Below are positions 34,558-43,655 of a stretch of 64,000 nt of DNA, one piece after another (position 1 is the first letter of the stretch; each line of letters opens with the position of its first letter). The translations under genes and the position numbers were made by a program. This DNA comes from Streptomyces sp. NBC_01241 (GTDB lineage Bacteria; Actinomycetota; Actinomycetes; Streptomycetales; Streptomycetaceae). The notes below the pieces were generated by a model. That model was given only the letters and a program-made list of their open reading frames with translations. It ran no database searches and was not told the origin of the DNA. The stretch spans positions 7,412,501 to 7,476,500 of the forward strand of contig NZ_CP108494.1 of NCBI RefSeq assembly GCF_041435435.1, read 5' to 3'.

Positions 34558-35175
34558 ATGTCTGCATTCGACTATCTGGCCGAGGGACGCCGTGTGGCGA
34601 TCCGCGCCTACACCCCGGCGGATGCCGAAGAGTTCACCACGCGGGCGAGGGAGAGCCGGGGCGTACACCGCCCCTGGCTCTTCCCGCCCGAGGACGTCCG
34701 TGCGTACACCACCTACGCGGGCCGGCTGATCGACGACCCGACCAAGGCGGGCTTCCTGGTCTGCGAACCGGAACGCGAACGCGAACGTGAACGCGAACGG
34801 GACGCCGGCAAGGGCAGGGCCGGCAAGGGCAGGGACGGAGAGGGCGCGGGCGGCGGTGGGATCGCGGGGTTCATCAACATCAACAACATCGTCCACGGCG
34901 GATTCCGCTGCGGCGCGCTCGGATACGGGGCCTTCGCCCACGCGGTGGGGCGCGGTCTGATGAGCGAAGGGCTGGCACTGGTCCTGCGGTACGCCTTCGG
35001 GCCGCTCGGCCTGCACCGGCTCGAAGCCAACATCCAGCCCGCCAACGAGGGATCGATCGCCCTCGTCCGGCGGGCCGGATTCCGCCGCGAAGGGTTCTCG
35101 CCGGACTTCCTCTTCATCGACGGAGCCTGGCGCGACCACGAGCGGTGGGCGATCACGGCCGAGATGCTGAGCTAG
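34558..35175 (+). CDS. GNAT-family N-acetyltransferase (RimJ/RimL-like)
   Basis: The 205-residue protein has the RimJ-type acetyltransferase fold: EGRRVAIRAYTPADAEEF at the N-terminus, IAGFININNIVHGGF in the core strand and AVGRGLMSEGLALVLRYAF (acetyl-CoA-binding region). ANIQPANEGSIALVRRAGF and the terminal WRDHERWAITAE follow. Such enzymes acetylate protein N-termini or small amines. Between residues about 65 and 100 an expanded Glu-Arg and Gly-Lys-rich loop is encoded by hexanucleotide repeats (near 34770-34800). This makes the protein ~25 residues longer than usual. The S15 relic ends only nine bases upstream. Confidence 0.88.
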   Translation: MSAFDYLAEGRRVAIRAYTPADAEEFTTRARESRGVHRPWLFPPEDVRAYTTYAGRLIDDPTKAGFLVCEPERERERERERDAGKGRAGKGRDGEGAGGGGIAGFININNIVHGGFRCGALGYGAFAHAVGRGLMSEGLALVLRYAFGPLGLHRLEANIQPANEGSIALVRRAGFRREGFSPDFLFIDGAWRDHERWAITAEMLS

Positions 35176-35204
35176 GGCCGGGGCCTGCGGGGACATCGAG
35201 CGGA

Positions 35205-35230
35205 CCGGCCGGATCGGTTCGGCCGGCCGG
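35205..35230. terminator. Possible hairpin between convergent genes
   Basis: CCGGCCGG at 35205-35212 pairs with the same palindromic string at 35223-35230, around a 10-base loop. It sits between the stops of the GNAT gene and the convergent glycosyltransferase gene. The self-complementary arms make the call weak. Confidence 0.35.
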
Positions 35231-35266
35231 CCGTGTTGGTTGTCCGGATCGGGTCGGCCGCGCGGT

Positions 35267-36634
35267 TCAGCAGTGGCCGGGCCTGGCGTACACGGTGATG
35301 CGCGCCTGCGTGACCGTCCGGCTCGCGCACTGCTCGAAGTACGCGTCGAGGGTGGCGCGCTTGACCGCCTCGCGCGCGCTCCCGTCCAGGGGCTGGCCCT
35401 CCGGGTCGCGCACCGCGATGACGCGAGTGCTGGTCAGGATGCGTTCGCGGATCCGCTCCGGCGGAAACTCACGGCCGAACAGCGTGTTGGACGCCACAGG
35501 GGTCCGCTCCAGGGCGAGGTCGGACAGCGCCACGAAGGAGTCCGGCCGGGCCAGCGTCCACACGCGTCTGCGCGACGGCATGAACAGCAGCCCGTCCCCG
35601 GGCCCGGCGATGTCCTGGACCGCCCGGGCGATCGCCACCGCGTCGTTCTTGCGGCTCCCCGGCTTCCGCAGCGCGATGCTCACGGGGACGAGGGTGGCGA
35701 GCAGCGCGACCATGGCCACAGCACATGTCACACGTCGCACGGTTCCCGCGTCGCGCGCCGACAGCCGTAGCCGGAGCCGGTCGAGCCCCGCGCCCGCCAG
35801 GAGCGCGAAGCCGATGGCGGAGGCCAGGACGTACCGGTCCACGTACAACGGATGCAACGGGCTCGTCAGTATGAGCAGCGTGGTGGGCAGGATCAGCAGC
35901 GGGAGCGCGAGCGCGGGCAAAGTGACCGGTCCGCGCGAACTGCCGGTGGAGCGGGCGAGGACGAGGCCCAGCAGGGCTGTCACGACGAAGCCCAGCACCT
36001 CCCCGGCGTCCGGCGGGCCGATCCAGTCCACCTGCGCCGACTGCGTGGTGCTGACGACGGCGATCGGGAGGAGCCCGGCGACGACCCCGCCCGCCGTGAT
36101 GGTCCACGCCCGTCTCATCGGCCGCACCGAACGCGTCCCGAAGACGGTCACACCGTGGGCCAGAAGTATCAGTACGGCGAACTCGTGGAGCAGACAGGCC
36201 GTCAGCATGACAACGCCATATGTCACCCATCCCCGTGCCCAGCCCTGCATCCGTGCCCGTCTGCGCCCCCGTGCCCGCCCTCTGTCCGGTCCCTCCGGCC
36301 GGGAGAGGTTGCTGACGAGAAGACAACTGGCCCATGTGATCAGCGCGCAGATCAGCGCGTAGGACCGGCCTTCCTGCGCGTACCGCTGTGTCGGCGGGAG
36401 CAGCGGGAGGACGAGGCCCGCCAGCAGTCCGGTCCAGGTCCCGCCGAGGCGTTGTCCGAGCCGTACGATGCCGACCGCAGCCGCGGCGACCGCCAGTACC
36501 GAGGGCAGCCGCAGTGCCACGAGTCCGCCGTCCCAGAGGCCGAACACGCCGCGCATGATCAGGTAGTAGAGGCCGTGCACGACGTCGACGTGACCCAGGG
36601 TGTGCCATATCTGCGGCACATTCCGGTGTGACAT
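35267..36634 (-). CDS. Membrane glycosyltransferase, GT39/ArnT-like (start uncertain)
   Basis: This is a polytopic membrane protein with about nine to eleven hydrophobic helices followed by a ~130-residue C-terminal globular part. The ATG at 36634 is the first in-frame start and gives 455 residues. However, the conserved luminal motif of polyprenyl-phosphate-sugar transferases (NTLWGDEAVTYA, near 36640-36672) and the first transmembrane helix (GLVALLVGFWG) lie upstream of it in the same frame. That frame is open to 36853 without any ATG, GTG or TTG. The true start is therefore non-standard or a small 5' mutation has occurred. The family moves sugars from lipid carriers to proteins or lipids at the outer membrane face. 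A proline-rich cytosolic lead would precede the first helix. Confidence 0.7.
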   Translation of the reverse strand: MSHRNVPQIWHTLGHVDVVHGLYYLIMRGVFGLWDGGLVALRLPSVLAVAAAAVGIVRLGQRLGGTWTGLLAGLVLPLLPPTQRYAQEGRSYALICALITWASCLLVSNLSRPEGPDRGRARGRRRARMQGWARGWVTYGVVMLTACLLHEFAVLILLAHGVTVFGTRSVRPMRRAWTITAGGVVAGLLPIAVVSTTQSAQVDWIGPPDAGEVLGFVVTALLGLVLARSTGSSRGPVTLPALALPLLILPTTLLILTSPLHPLYVDRYVLASAIGFALLAGAGLDRLRLRLSARDAGTVRRVTCAVAMVALLATLVPVSIALRKPGSRKNDAVAIARAVQDIAGPGDGLLFMPSRRRVWTLARPDSFVALSDLALERTPVASNTLFGREFPPERIRERILTSTRVIAVRDPEGQPLDGSAREAVKRATLDAYFEQCASRTVTQARITVYARPGHC

Positions 36635-36853
36635 GGCATAGGTGACCGCCTCGTCTCCCCACAGGGTGTTCTGGCGACGGATTCCCCAGAACCCGACGAG
36701 CAGGGCGACGAGACCGGGGGCCCACGAGGCCGCCCGGCGCAGGGCTCTCCGGGGCGGGGGCGGTGGCCGGCGATGTTCCGTTCGCGAATCGACGGCTGGT
36801 GCGGGGTGCTGGATGAGAGAGATGACGTGCTCCGTCCCGAGTGGGTCTCTCGC

Positions 36854-37379
36854 TCAGTCGATCGTCCGCCGTGTTGATGGGCAGCCCCCGCAGGCAGCGC
36901 CCATGAATTTTGTTCGCACTGCTCAACGCCGTCGCGCGGAGAATTCGACGCTGCATCGCGTGAGCGCCGGTTCACGCTCCCGGAACGTACCGCTGCCCGT
37001 AGGGCGGGCACAGCTGCCCGATCCGGCGTACGGGCTCCCGTGCTGAGCCGCCGGGTACACCCCACTGGCCGAAGCCGGATTGGGCAAGTCTTTGCCCATG
37101 GCCGATTCGGGTTGCGTCCGCGACGCGCGCGCCCGCTGGGTACGGGATGCGGGGCTCTGCACTCCGTACAGGAAGGGGAAAACGGCGGCCGAAAGTATCG
37201 GGAGTCCGCCCCCGGCGAGATGACGATCGTGTTGACCGTACGCAAGCGCAGGCACAGGCTCGATACATAGCTGCTAAATACAACTGGTTCTGCCGGGCCT
37301 TCGCCTTCGGCATGCCGCCCGAGCGACGGCACCGTGCGTACGACCGCTTCCTGGCCGGGACCGAATCGGGAGGACGCGT
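36854..37379. other. Gene-free stretch ahead of asnB
   Basis: About 525 bases without a convincing gene. It has lower GC near 37255-37290 (GATACATAGCTGCTAAATAC), a likely promoter zone for asnB, with TTGACC at 37232. No clear -10 at canonical spacing and no palindrome stands out. The small frames that cross it have poor codon usage. Confidence 0.4.
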
Positions 37380-39227
37380 ATGTGTGGCATCGTCGGCTGG
37401 GTCTCCTTCGACCGCGATCTGCGGGGCGCCGCGGAAGCCGCGACCCTGGACGCGATGACGGAGACCATGGCCTGCCGGGGCCCGGACGACCGGGGGACCT
37501 GGACCGTCGAGCACGCGGGGCTCGGACACCGCCGGCTCGCGATCATCGACCTGCCCGGCGGACGCCAGCCCATGACCGTCTCCACCCCCGAGGGCGACGT
37601 CGCCCTCGTCTACTCCGGTGAGGCGTACAACTTCACCGAACTGCGCACCGAACTGGCCGCCCGCGGGCACCGCTTCCTCACCGACTCGGACACCGAGGTC
37701 GTGCTGCACGGCTACCTGGAGTGGGGCGAGTCCGTCGCCGAACGGCTCAACGGCATGTACGCCTTCGCCGTCTGGGACAGCCGCCACGACAAGCTCGTCA
37801 TGATCCGCGACCGGATGGGCGTCAAGCCCTTCTACTACTGGCCGACGCCCGACGGAGTGCTCTTCGGCTCGGAGCCCAAGGCCATCCTCGCCAACCCGCT
37901 GTCCCGGCCCCGGGTGACCCTGGACGGGCTCCGGGAGCTCTTCAGCCTCGTCAAGAACCCCGGACACGCCGTCTGGGACGGCATGTACGAGGTGGAGCCC
38001 GGCACGGTGCTCACCGTCGACCGCGGCGGTGTGCGCCGACACGTCTACTGGCGGCTGGAGACCCGTCCGCACTCCGACGACCGGGACACCTCGATCGCCA
38101 CCGTACGGTCACTGCTCGACGACATCGTGCGCCGCCAGCTGATCTCCGACGTGCCCCGCTGCATCCTGCTCTCCGGCGGCCTCGACTCCTCCGCGGTCAC
38201 CTCCCTCGCCGCCCGGCAGCTCGCCAAGACCGGTGAGAAGGTCCGCACCTTCGCCGTTGACTTCGTCGGACGCACCGAGCACTTCGTCGCCGACGAACTG
38301 CGCACCACCCCCGACACGCCGTTCGTCCACGCCGTGGCCGAGCGGGCCGGCACCATCCACCGCGACATCGTGCTCGACCCGGACGCCCTCGCCGACCCCG
38401 ATGTGCGCGCCCGGGTGATCCGGGCCCGGGACATCCCCATGGGCCTCGGCGACATGGACGCCTCGCTCTATCTGCTCTTCCGGGCCATCCGCGAACACTC
38501 GACGGTCGCGCTGTCCGGCGAGTCCGCCGACGAGGTCTTCGGCGGCTACCTCCAGTTCTTCGACGAGGAGGCGCGGAGCGCCGACACCTTCCCCTGGCTG
38601 GTCCGGTTCACCGAGCACTTCGGCGAGGACGCGGGCGTGCTCCGCGACGACGTGAACCAGGCACTCGGCCTGGAGAAGTACATCCGCGAGAGCTACGACT
38701 CCGCGGTCGCCGGCATCGAACGGCTCACCGGCGAGAGCGACTTCGAGTACCGCATGCGCCGGATCTGCCACCTCCACCTGACCCGGTTCGTGCGCGTGCT
38801 GCTCGACCGCAAGGACCGCGCGAGCATGGCCGTCGGCCTGGAGGTCCGGGTGCCGTTCTGCGACCACCGGCTCGTCGAGTACGTCTACAACACCCCCTGG
38901 GCCCTGAAGTCCTTCGACGGCAGGGAGAAGAGCCTGCTGCGCGAGGCGACCGCGGATCTGCTTCCCCGGTCCGTGTACGAACGGACCAAGACCCCCTATC
39001 CGTCGACCCAGGACCCCAAGTACGCCGTCGCCCTCCAGGGGCACGCCCGCACCCTGCTCGCGAGCCCCGGCCACCGGGTCTTCGACCTCGTCGACCGCGA
39101 CCGACTGCGCAGGGTGGCCGAACACGACGCGCCCGGGATCACCTCGGCGTCCCGACGCGGGCTGGAACGCACCCTGGACCTCGCGATGTGGCTGGACATG
39201 TACGAGCCGGAGCTCGACCTCGGCTGA
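37380..39227 (+). CDS. asnB: Asparagine synthase (glutamine-hydrolysing)
   Basis: The 615-residue protein starts with MCGIVGW, so Cys2 is the N-terminal nucleophile of the class-II glutaminase domain (about 2-210; CRGPDDRG, GHRRLAIIDLPGGRQPM, GEAYNFTELR). The synthetase domain has the PP-loop SGGLDSS (265-271), then SGESADEVFGGY and KDRASMAVGLEVRVPFCDH. It converts aspartate plus glutamine and ATP to asparagine. GGGAGG precedes the ATG at good distance. It stands alone with a terminator behind it, so a housekeeping or nutritional role is likelier than one in antibiotic synthesis. Confidence 0.93.
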   Translation: MCGIVGWVSFDRDLRGAAEAATLDAMTETMACRGPDDRGTWTVEHAGLGHRRLAIIDLPGGRQPMTVSTPEGDVALVYSGEAYNFTELRTELAARGHRFLTDSDTEVVLHGYLEWGESVAERLNGMYAFAVWDSRHDKLVMIRDRMGVKPFYYWPTPDGVLFGSEPKAILANPLSRPRVTLDGLRELFSLVKNPGHAVWDGMYEVEPGTVLTVDRGGVRRHVYWRLETRPHSDDRDTSIATVRSLLDDIVRRQLISDVPRCILLSGGLDSSAVTSLAARQLAKTGEKVRTFAVDFVGRTEHFVADELRTTPDTPFVHAVAERAGTIHRDIVLDPDALADPDVRARVIRARDIPMGLGDMDASLYLLFRAIREHSTVALSGESADEVFGGYLQFFDEEARSADTFPWLVRFTEHFGEDAGVLRDDVNQALGLEKYIRESYDSAVAGIERLTGESDFEYRMRRICHLHLTRFVRVLLDRKDRASMAVGLEVRVPFCDHRLVEYVYNTPWALKSFDGREKSLLREATADLLPRSVYERTKTPYPSTQDPKYAVALQGHARTLLASPGHRVFDLVDRDRLRRVAEHDAPGITSASRRGLERTLDLAMWLDMYEPELDLG

Positions 39228-39239
39228 GCGGGCTGCCGC

Positions 39240-39268
39240 CGGCGGGGCGCGCGGCAGCCGCCCCGCCG
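39240..39268. terminator. Bidirectional terminator between asnB and the DUF6204-like gene
   Basis: CGGCGGGGCG (39240-39249) pairs perfectly with CGCCCCGCCG (39259-39268) around a nine-base loop, exactly between the two convergent stop codons. Confidence 0.7.
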
Positions 39269-39269
39269 C

Positions 39270-39605
39270 TCACCGCCCCTTGTAATTGATCTTCATGGTG
39301 TCCATGTCCGTTGCCTTGGACCGGAGTTCACCATGACCGTAACCCTGGTCCCGCAGCAGGGTCTCGGCCCGGTCCTCGGCGATCGCGGACGCCATCTCCT
39401 CGCCGTCCTCGGCATCCGACACGACCACGAACCGGAAGCTGAAGTGCTTGAGCACCCGGTCGTACGTCAGCGAGCCCTCCTCGGTGAACTGCATCGCGCT
39501 CAGGCCGTGCTCGTCCACCTCGGACAGGAGCCGGGCGCGTGCCTCTTCGGTCAGGCCGTCCCAGGTGCCGCGCACGATCACTCGGTAGGTGTGCTGCGTG
39601 CTCAT
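39270..39605 (-). CDS. DUF6204-like small protein
   Basis: The 111-residue soluble protein begins MSTQHTYRVIVRGTWDGLTE and contains FSFRFVVVSDAEDGEEMASA and a C-terminal KATDMDTMKINYKGR. I recognise it as the streptomycete family usually labelled DUF6204, an alpha/beta protein of unknown role. The ATG at 39605 is chosen because the longer open frame upstream is low-complexity. It is convergent with asnB. Between its start and 39893 lies ~290 bases holding repeated GGGCCACCGG-like strings and no gene. Confidence 0.75.
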   Translation of the reverse strand: MSTQHTYRVIVRGTWDGLTEEARARLLSEVDEHGLSAMQFTEEGSLTYDRVLKHFSFRFVVVSDAEDGEEMASAIAEDRAETLLRDQGYGHGELRSKATDMDTMKINYKGR

Positions 39606-39893
39606 CGTGTTTCCCGCTCCGCTTTTCGCTCGTGAACCATCGAGGGGCAAGGTTACGGCGGTGCGGGTGAGACGCACGCGAATTATCCGGGCCACCGGGT
39701 CCGGGGCCACCGGATTCCGGGCCACCGGCTCCGGGGCTCCGGGGCGGCGGTCTTCGGTGCCGCTCCCGTGATCTTTCGGTCTTTTGCCGAAGTCTGACGG
39801 CAACGCCCCTGGCCGGGCCGCAGTCCAACGTGTTCGATGGTCATCGGGGGGCGCCCGGACCTGAGGCGGCCCGCGCGAGGGAGCGAGGTTGCC

Positions 39894-41897
39894 TTGGCCA
39901 CGACCGTACGACGTGCCGTACTGACTCTGCCCGCCGCACCACTGGGCCCGGAGAACCCGCTGCCCGCACTGCGGCCGCTCGACGAGATGCATGTCGTCGA
40001 CGACCGCGAACGGGCCGGACTGCCACGTGACATGGCACACCAGATCGGCTACGAACCGCTGGCCACCGTGCTGCCGGTGCGCATCCTCGACGGGTACGGG
40101 CGCGAGCGCGTCCCCACCGGACTCGACGCGATCATCATCGAGAACGCCCGGCTGCGGGCCACCGTCCTGCCCGGGCTCGGCGGCCGCATCCACTCCCTCC
40201 ACCACAAGCCGACCGGCCGCGAACTTCTCTACACCAACCCCGTCCTGCAGCCCGCCGACTTCGCGCTCAACGGCGCCTGGTTCTCCGGCGGCATCGAGTG
40301 GAACATCGGCGCCACGGGCCACACCACGCTGTCGTGCGCCCCGGTGCACGCGGCCCGGGTGCCCGCACCCGACGGCGGGGACATGGTCCGCCTCTGGGAA
40401 TGGGAGAGGCTGCGCGACCTGCCGTTCCAGGTGGATCTCTGGCTGCCCGAGGACTCCGACTTCCTGCACGTCGGCGTACGGATACGCAATCCGCACGAGC
40501 ACACCGCACCCGTCTACTGGTGGTCCAACATCGCCGTGCCCGAACGCGAACGCACCCGCGTCCTGGCCCCGGCCGAGGAGGCGTGGCACTTCGGTTACGA
40601 GCGCACCCTGACCCGGGTCCCGGTCCCCGAGTCGGGCTCCGTCGACCGTACGTACCCGCTGCGCGGCGACTTCCCCGCCGACTACTTCTACGAGGTGCCC
40701 GACGGCGCGCGCCGCTGGATCGCCTCCCTCGACGAGGACGGGAACGGACTCGTCCAGACGTCGACCGATCTGCTGCGGGGCCGGAAGCTGTTCCTGTGGG
40801 GCAGCGGCCCGGGCGGGCGGCGCTGGCAGGAGTGGCTCACCGAGCCGAGCACCGTCGGCTACGCCGAGATCCAGGCCGGACTCGCCCGTACCCAGCTGGA
40901 ACACATTCCGCTCGAACCGGGAGCCGAATTCAGCTGGCTGGAGTCGTACGGGCCGCTGTCCGCGGACCCCGGGGCCGTGCACGGCGACGACTGGGCGGCA
41001 GCCCGCGCCGAGACGGAGCAACGGCTCGCCGAGGTGCTGCCGCGCGCCGATGTCGACGCCGCGTACGCCGCCTGGCGCTCCTGCGCCGACACCGAGCCCG
41101 GCGAGTCGCTCGCCACCGGTTCCGGCTGGGGCGCCCTGGAAGTCCGGCGCGGAAAGTACCAACTCCCCGGCACGCCGTTCGCCGAGTCCACGTTGGATGA
41201 ACAGCAGGAGCCCTGGCTGGAGTTGCTGGACCAGGGCACCTTCCCCGAGCCCCGCCGGGCGGCCCCGCCCGGCCCCTCCCTGGTCTCGCCGCACTGGCGC
41301 GACATGCTGGAGACGGCCGCCGCCGAACCCCTCACCGAATACCATCTCGGCGTCGCCCAGTGGCACGTCGGCGACCGCGCCCAGGCGGTCCGCAGCTGGG
41401 AACGCGGACTGGCGCTCGCCCCGTCCCGGTGGCCGCTGTTGCGCTGCCTCGCCGTCGCCGCCGAGGAGAGCGGACAGGGGGACCGGGCCGCCGATCTCTA
41501 CGCCGAGGCGTTCGACGACCTGTGTGCGCAACGCCCCGACGGCGAGGGCGACGGTGAAGGCGACGGTGAAGGCGGTGATGACGCCTGGACGCCCGCCGCG
41601 TCGGCGCTCGGCCGCGAGGCGATGGAGGCAATGCTGGCGGCGGGGCGCCCCGCGGCGGCCCGGACGGTGTGGGCCGGCCTGCTTCCGGTAGTCCAACAGC
41701 GAGGTCGTTTCCGCCTGTTGGAGGCGCGACTGCTGATCGCCGAGGGCGACCGCAGCGCCGCCCGGGCCGTCTTCGACGAGGGCTTCGAGGTCGCGGATCT
41801 GCGCGAGGGCGCGGAGATCCTGGACGAGGTCTGGGCCGAGCTCACCGCCGAGCCACTACCGGACACGTACAACTACCGGATGCGGCCCGGGGCTTGA
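39894..41897 (+). CDS. DUF5107-domain protein with C-terminal TPR-like region
   Basis: The 667-residue protein probably starts at TTG 39894, five bases behind GAGG; an in-frame ATG at 39837 lacks a ribosome binding site. The N-terminal two thirds resemble the aldose-epimerase-like DUF5107 beta-sandwich (LRATVLPGLGGRIHSLHHKP, LYTNPVLQPADFALNGAWFS, GGIEWNIGATGHTT, YWWSNIAVPE). The last ~230 residues are helical with TPR-like pairs (YHLGVAQWHVGDRAQAVRSW, RWPLLRCLAVAAEESGQGDR). An acidic (GEGDGEGD) repeat lies near residue 560. The fold suggests binding or modifying a carbohydrate, but the reaction is unknown. There is no signal peptide, so it is cytoplasmic. Confidence 0.8.
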   Translation: MATTVRRAVLTLPAAPLGPENPLPALRPLDEMHVVDDRERAGLPRDMAHQIGYEPLATVLPVRILDGYGRERVPTGLDAIIIENARLRATVLPGLGGRIHSLHHKPTGRELLYTNPVLQPADFALNGAWFSGGIEWNIGATGHTTLSCAPVHAARVPAPDGGDMVRLWEWERLRDLPFQVDLWLPEDSDFLHVGVRIRNPHEHTAPVYWWSNIAVPERERTRVLAPAEEAWHFGYERTLTRVPVPESGSVDRTYPLRGDFPADYFYEVPDGARRWIASLDEDGNGLVQTSTDLLRGRKLFLWGSGPGGRRWQEWLTEPSTVGYAEIQAGLARTQLEHIPLEPGAEFSWLESYGPLSADPGAVHGDDWAAARAETEQRLAEVLPRADVDAAYAAWRSCADTEPGESLATGSGWGALEVRRGKYQLPGTPFAESTLDEQQEPWLELLDQGTFPEPRRAAPPGPSLVSPHWRDMLETAAAEPLTEYHLGVAQWHVGDRAQAVRSWERGLALAPSRWPLLRCLAVAAEESGQGDRAADLYAEAFDDLCAQRPDGEGDGEGDGEGGDDAWTPAASALGREAMEAMLAAGRPAAARTVWAGLLPVVQQRGRFRLLEARLLIAEGDRSAARAVFDEGFEVADLREGAEILDEVWAELTAEPLPDTYNYRMRPGA

Positions 41898-41903
41898 CGC
41901 CGA

Positions 41904-41951
41904 CGGCCGTCCGGCCCGCGCCCACCTCCACCGGTGCGGGCCGGACGGCCG
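41904..41951. terminator. Strong hairpin between convergent genes
   Basis: A perfect 16-bp stem, CGGCCGTCCGGCCCGC at 41904-41919 with its complement at 41936-41951, lies seven bases after the DUF5107 stop and ahead of the convergent VOC gene. Confidence 0.75.
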
Positions 41952-41984
41952 CGAGTCCGATCCGTCGGGAGGGGAGCCCGCGGC

Positions 41985-42344
41985 TCAGCCGGCCGGGGTC
42001 CGGTCGACGTACTCGAAGACCGAGCCGTCCGGATGCACCGCGATCAGATTGCGGCCCACCGGCGTCGGTACCGGACCTGCGAGGATCCGGGCGCCGACGC
42101 GGGTGAGGGAGGCGTGGGCCTCGTCGACATCCTTGACCGCGATCGTCGCCGTCACCTTGCGCAGGATCTCCAGCTCCGACTCCGGGCCGCTCATCAGCAG
42201 GAAGCAGCCGATCGCGGCGACCGAGACTCCGCCGCGCTCGAAGCGCAGCGCGGAACTGGCTGTGAGGTCCTCGTAGAAGGCCACCGCGGCCTCCAGGTCG
42301 TCGACGCAGATGCGCAGCGTGGTTCCCATAATGTCCATGCGCAC
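41985..42344 (-). CDS. VOC-superfamily (glyoxalase-like) protein
   Basis: The 119-residue protein has one pair of beta-alpha-beta-beta-beta modules: MGTTLRICVDDLEAAVAFYE, then TATIAVKDVDEAHASLTRVG, ending HPDGSVFEYVDRTPAG. This is the size of single-chain VOC proteins that dimerise and bind a metal for lyase, dioxygenase or resistance functions. His and Glu candidates (HPDG, FEY) are present at the C-terminus, but the first metal-ligand position near the N-terminus is not a clear His, so catalysis is uncertain. Starts at 42338 or 42329 are equally possible. It is followed closely by the methyltransferase gene on the same strand. Confidence 0.8.
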   Translation of the reverse strand: MRMDIMGTTLRICVDDLEAAVAFYEDLTASSALRFERGGVSVAAIGCFLLMSGPESELEILRKVTATIAVKDVDEAHASLTRVGARILAGPVPTPVGRNLIAVHPDGSVFEYVDRTPAG

Positions 42345-42362
42345 AAGGGTAGTTGGCGGCGC

Positions 42363-43172
42363 TCAGGCCCGGCAGAGCACCTCGCCGTGCGGGACCGTGA
42401 ACCAGGCGTCGTCCCGCGCGCCCCACGCGTGCCAGGCCGCGGCGATCGCGGTCAGCTCCCCGGCGCTCGCATGGCCGCCGGACACGGCCTGCTCCGCGTA
42501 CACCGAGCCGACCGTACGGTCCGCCCACAGGCCGCTCCACCAGGCACGGCTCTCCGGAGCGGCGAAGCACCAGTTGGCGGCGGTCGGGGTGATGTCGGTG
42601 AAGCCGGCCTGCCGCGCCCAGGACAGCAGCCGCCGGCCCGCGTCCGGTTCGCCGCCGTTGGCGCGGGCGACCCGGCGGTACAGCTCCAGCCAGGCGTCCA
42701 TGCCCGGCACCTCCGGGTACCAGGCCATCGCCGCGTAGTCGCTGTCGCGGGCCGCGACGATGCCACCGGGGCGGCAGACGCGCCGCATCTCGCGCAGCGC
42801 CTGCACCGGGTCGCCCACGTGCTGGAGCACCTGATGGGCATGGACGACGTCGAAGGAGTCGTCGGGGAAGTCCAGGGCGTGCACGTCCGCGGTGGTGAAC
42901 TCGACGTTGTCCAGGCCGCGTTCGGCCGCGACCTCGGCAGCCCGGGCCAGGATCTCCCCGGTGGTGTCGACGGCGGCCACCCGGCCGGGTGCGACCAGCG
43001 CGGCCAGGTCCGCGGTGATGGTGCCGGGCCCGCAGCCGACGTCCAGCACGTTCATGCCGGGGCGGAGTTCGTCGATCAGGTAGGCGGCGGAGTTGGCGGC
43101 GGTGCGCCAGCGGTGCGAGCGCAGTACCGACTCGTGGTGGCCGTGGGTGTAGACGGCGGTCTCTTTCGGCAT
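42363..43172 (-). CDS. Class I SAM-dependent methyltransferase
   Basis: The 269-residue protein carries motif I NVLDVGCGPGTITADLA (about residues 41-57), the acidic motif II VAAVDTTGEIL, the DVHALDFPDDSFDVVHAHQV segment (motif III/IV) and the RVCRPGGIVAARDSD post-motif. These place it with UbiE/MenG-like small-molecule methyltransferases. The C-terminal third (SWARQAGFTDITPTAANWCF) is the substrate-recognition part, and the substrate is not predictable. It lies 18 bases before the VOC gene on the same strand, so the pair may be co-transcribed. A palindromic region stands upstream at 43249-43275. Confidence 0.88.
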   Translation of the reverse strand: MPKETAVYTHGHHESVLRSHRWRTAANSAAYLIDELRPGMNVLDVGCGPGTITADLAALVAPGRVAAVDTTGEILARAAEVAAERGLDNVEFTTADVHALDFPDDSFDVVHAHQVLQHVGDPVQALREMRRVCRPGGIVAARDSDYAAMAWYPEVPGMDAWLELYRRVARANGGEPDAGRRLLSWARQAGFTDITPTAANWCFAAPESRAWWSGLWADRTVGSVYAEQAVSGGHASAGELTAIAAAWHAWGARDDAWFTVPHGEVLCRA

Positions 43173-43248
43173 GGCGGTGGATCCTTCCTCGGGGCACGGA
43201 GCCCGAACGCGAGCCGCGCGAAGGGCTGATCGTCAGCGACACCGTACG

Positions 43249-43275
43249 CGCGTATGTCGAATATTGAGATACGCG
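43249..43275. promoter_or_regulatory. Palindromic element in a divergent promoter region
   Basis: CGCGTAT (43249-43255) is repeated inverted as ATACGCG (43269-43275) with 13 AT-rich bases between, in the gap between the methyltransferase and the divergent SMP-30 relic. TATGTC/GACATA (43253-43258, 43280-43285) gives a second, wider inverted pair. This looks like an operator for a dimeric regulator; the binder is not identifiable. Confidence 0.4.
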
Positions 43276-43284
43276 TCTTGACAT

Positions 43285-43631
43285 ATGGACGCTCTCGCAC
43301 CCCCCACCCGGGACCCCGAGCCCGGACGCCGCGGCAACGACGCGGCGGTCGCCCCGGACGGTGTGCTGTGGGCGGGGCCGACGGGGCCGTCTGGGTCGCC
43401 CTGTGGGACGGCGCCGCGGTGCGCCGCTACACGGCCGACGGCTCCCTGGACCGTGTCGTCGGACTTCCGGTACAACGCCCGACCGCCTGCGCGCTCGGCG
43501 GTGCGGACCTGCGCGACCTCTACATCTCCACGCCCCGCACGGGCCTCGCCGCCCCGCACCCGCTGTCCGGTTCGCTGCTGGTGCTGCCGGACGCGGGGCA
43601 CGCGATGCCCCAGACGGCCTTCGCGGGCTGA
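43285..43631 (+). pseudogene. SMP-30/gluconolactonase-like gene, internally deleted
   Basis: From ATG 43285 the frame reads to GRRGNDAAVAPDGVLWAG, the start of a conserved SMP-30 blade. In another frame DGAVWVALWDGAAVRRYTAD then continues with QRPTACALGGADLRDLYIST and LLVLPDAGHAMPQTAFAG to the stop at 43631. Intact members have ~290 residues; here N-terminal and C-terminal blades are joined with most of the middle missing and the frame shifted at about 43360-43375. A functional product is unlikely. Confidence 0.6.
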
Positions 43632-43655
43632 GCCCGCCCCCTTTGCCGGTTCCGG

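Noticed and set aside
37380..39227. asnB as part of a nonribosomal peptide cluster
   Set aside because: No synthetase, tailoring or transport genes accompany it; it stands alone between terminators.
39837..39893. Upstream ATG (39837) as the start of the DUF5107 protein
   Set aside because: It lacks a ribosome binding site and the added residues are basic and unconserved-looking; TTG 39894 has GAGG five bases before it.
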